Part shown: positions 6,258 to 6,810 of the stretch, piece by piece | How the letters are laid out: every line of letters starts with the position of its first letter | Position numbering within the stretch: the first letter of the stretch is position 1 | Assembly (NCBI GenBank): GCA_012511005.1 | Contig: JAAZGX010000088.1 | Span: 1-6,810, forward strand | Direction of reading: 5' to 3' | DNA length: 6,810 nucleotides | DNA from: Clostridiales bacterium | Lineage (GTDB): Bacteria > Bacillota > Clostridia > Oscillospirales > Acutalibacteraceae | The notes under the pieces: model-generated | Told to the model about the DNA's origin: nothing | The model's database searches: none | Seen by the model: the letters and a program-made list of their open reading frames with translations, nothing else | Position numbers and translations under genes: made by a program

Positions 6258-6286
6258 TCTTCGTCCTGTATAGGACGGGGATTTTT
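6258..6286 (+). terminator. Terminator-like hairpin in the ileS leader (possible T-box remnant)
   Basis: CGTCCT (6262-6267) pairs with AGGACG (6272-6277) over a GTAT loop. Two G-U pairs, one C-G and one U-A pair extend the stem to about 10 bp (6258-6281), and TTTTT follows (6282-6286). It lies between the ileS promoter and its ribosome binding site, so it would act as an attenuator. The form resembles the terminator that closes T-box leaders of aminoacyl-tRNA synthetase genes. However, the T-box consensus (TGG-N-ACCGCG) and a specifier loop are absent upstream, where there is room for only about 15 transcribed bases. Confidence 0.6.
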
Positions 6287-6304
6287 ATTCCGGAGGTAAA
6301 TATT

Positions 6305-6810
6305 ATGTACGAAAAGGTATCATCAGATTTTGATTTTGTAAAACGCGAAAAGCAAATACTCAGCTTTTGGGAAGAAAACAAAATCTTTGAGAAAAGTATG
6401 AAAATAAGAGAAGGCGGTCCCACATTTACATTTTATGACGGCCCGCCCACGGCAAACGGAATGCCGCACATTGGTCATGTTCTTACAAGGGTTATTAAGG
6501 ATATGATTCCGCGTTATCATACAATGAAGGGTGAATATGTGTCTCGCAAAGCGGGGTGGGATACTCATGGTCTTCCTGTTGAAATAGAGGTCGAAAAGCT
6601 TCTTGGGATTGACGGAAAAGAGCAAATTGAAAATTACGGGCTTGAGCCTTTTATTAATAAATGTAAAGAGAGTGTTTGGAAGTACAAGGGTATGTGGGAA
6701 GATTTCTCCGGTACCGTTGGCTTTTGGGCAGATATGGACGACCCTTATGTAACATATCACAATTCATATATAGAGTCGGTCTGGTGGTCATTAAAACAGA
6801 TTTGGGATAA
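6305..6810 (+). CDS. ileS: Isoleucyl-tRNA synthetase, N-terminal part (runs off the window)
   Basis: IleRS is a cytosolic class I synthetase that charges tRNA-Ile with isoleucine. The first 168 codons are present and remain open at the right edge; full proteins are about 1,030-1,050 residues. Visible are the opening FVKREKQILSFWEENKIFEKS, split here as residues 11-20 and 21-31, then FYDGPPTANGMPHIGH (43-58) with the ATP-binding HIGH motif at 55-58. WDTHGLPVE (85-93) and a KYKGMWEDF block (126-134) typical of clostridial IleRS follow. The KMSKS motif and editing domain lie outside. The ATG has a full GGAGG (6292-6296) 8 bases upstream. The gene is expressed from its own promoter through a short leader with a terminator-like hairpin, so it may be attenuated. 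Confidence 0.96.
   Translation, partial: MYEKVSSDFDFVKREKQILSFWEENKIFEKSMKIREGGPTFTFYDGPPTANGMPHIGHVLTRVIKDMIPRYHTMKGEYVSRKAGWDTHGLPVEIEVEKLLGIDGKEQIENYGLEPFINKCKESVWKYKGMWEDFSGTVGFWADMDDPYVTYHNSYIESVWWSLKQIWD

Noticed and set aside
6120..6304. A complete T-box riboswitch for ileS
   Set aside because: No T-box consensus, specifier stem or room for one exists between the ileS promoter and the hairpin; only a terminator-like element is visible.
6196..6760. Two minus-strand frames opposite ileS
   Set aside because: They are antisense to well-conserved IleRS codons and to the ileS promoter and leader.
1..6810. Defence system, prophage, insertion sequence or CRISPR array
   Set aside because: No transposase, integrase, phage protein, repeat-spacer pattern or terminal inverted repeats are visible; all recognisable genes are housekeeping families.

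Overview
The window looks like a piece of a low-GC Gram-positive chromosome, most likely a gut-type clostridial Firmicute. The support is AT-rich sequence, strong sigma-A-like promoters with 17-bp spacers, purine-rich Shine-Dalgarno sites, a RecD2-ComF pair, a clostridial-type IleRS and tRNAs with encoded CCA. The assignment is by recognition of protein families, not by a search. I see no phage, transposon, CRISPR array or defence locus; this is mostly housekeeping DNA.

Layout. At the left edge the first 31 codons of a membrane-anchored protein run off the window on the minus strand. Diverging from it is a plus-strand gene for a bacterial sn-glycerol-1-phosphate dehydrogenase (EgsA/AraM family). 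Its reading frame is broken by one in-frame TAA at 313-315: a 37-codon N-terminal piece with a good ribosome binding site precedes a 348-codon remainder in the same frame. A hairpin with T-tracts on both sides separates this gene from a convergent tRNA-Thr(UGU)-tRNA-Tyr(GUA) pair with its own strong promoter. The tRNA-Thr has a G-G mispair in the T stem.

The centre is a minus-strand operon: recD2 helicase, then a ComF-type phosphoribosyltransferase overlapping it by 20 bp, then a small DUF6054-like protein 17 bp further on. Its promoter sits so close to recD2 that the mRNA leader should be only about 15-20 nt. Upstream of it, also on the minus strand, is a diacylglycerol-kinase-family lipid kinase with its own promoter.

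At the right end ileS (isoleucyl-tRNA synthetase) starts on the plus strand, back to back with the lipid kinase, and runs off the window. Its roughly 60-nt leader holds a terminator-like hairpin resembling the last element of a T-box riboswitch, but I cannot find the specifier region or the T-box sequence, so this may be a decayed or minimal leader.

How the genes work together: recD2 and comF share one transcript and both families are tied to DNA processing (repair helicase, natural-competence-type protein). EgsA and the lipid kinase both act on glycerolipid precursors but are not co-transcribed. The points most worth checking are the interrupted egsA, the ileS leader and the tRNA-Thr mismatch.
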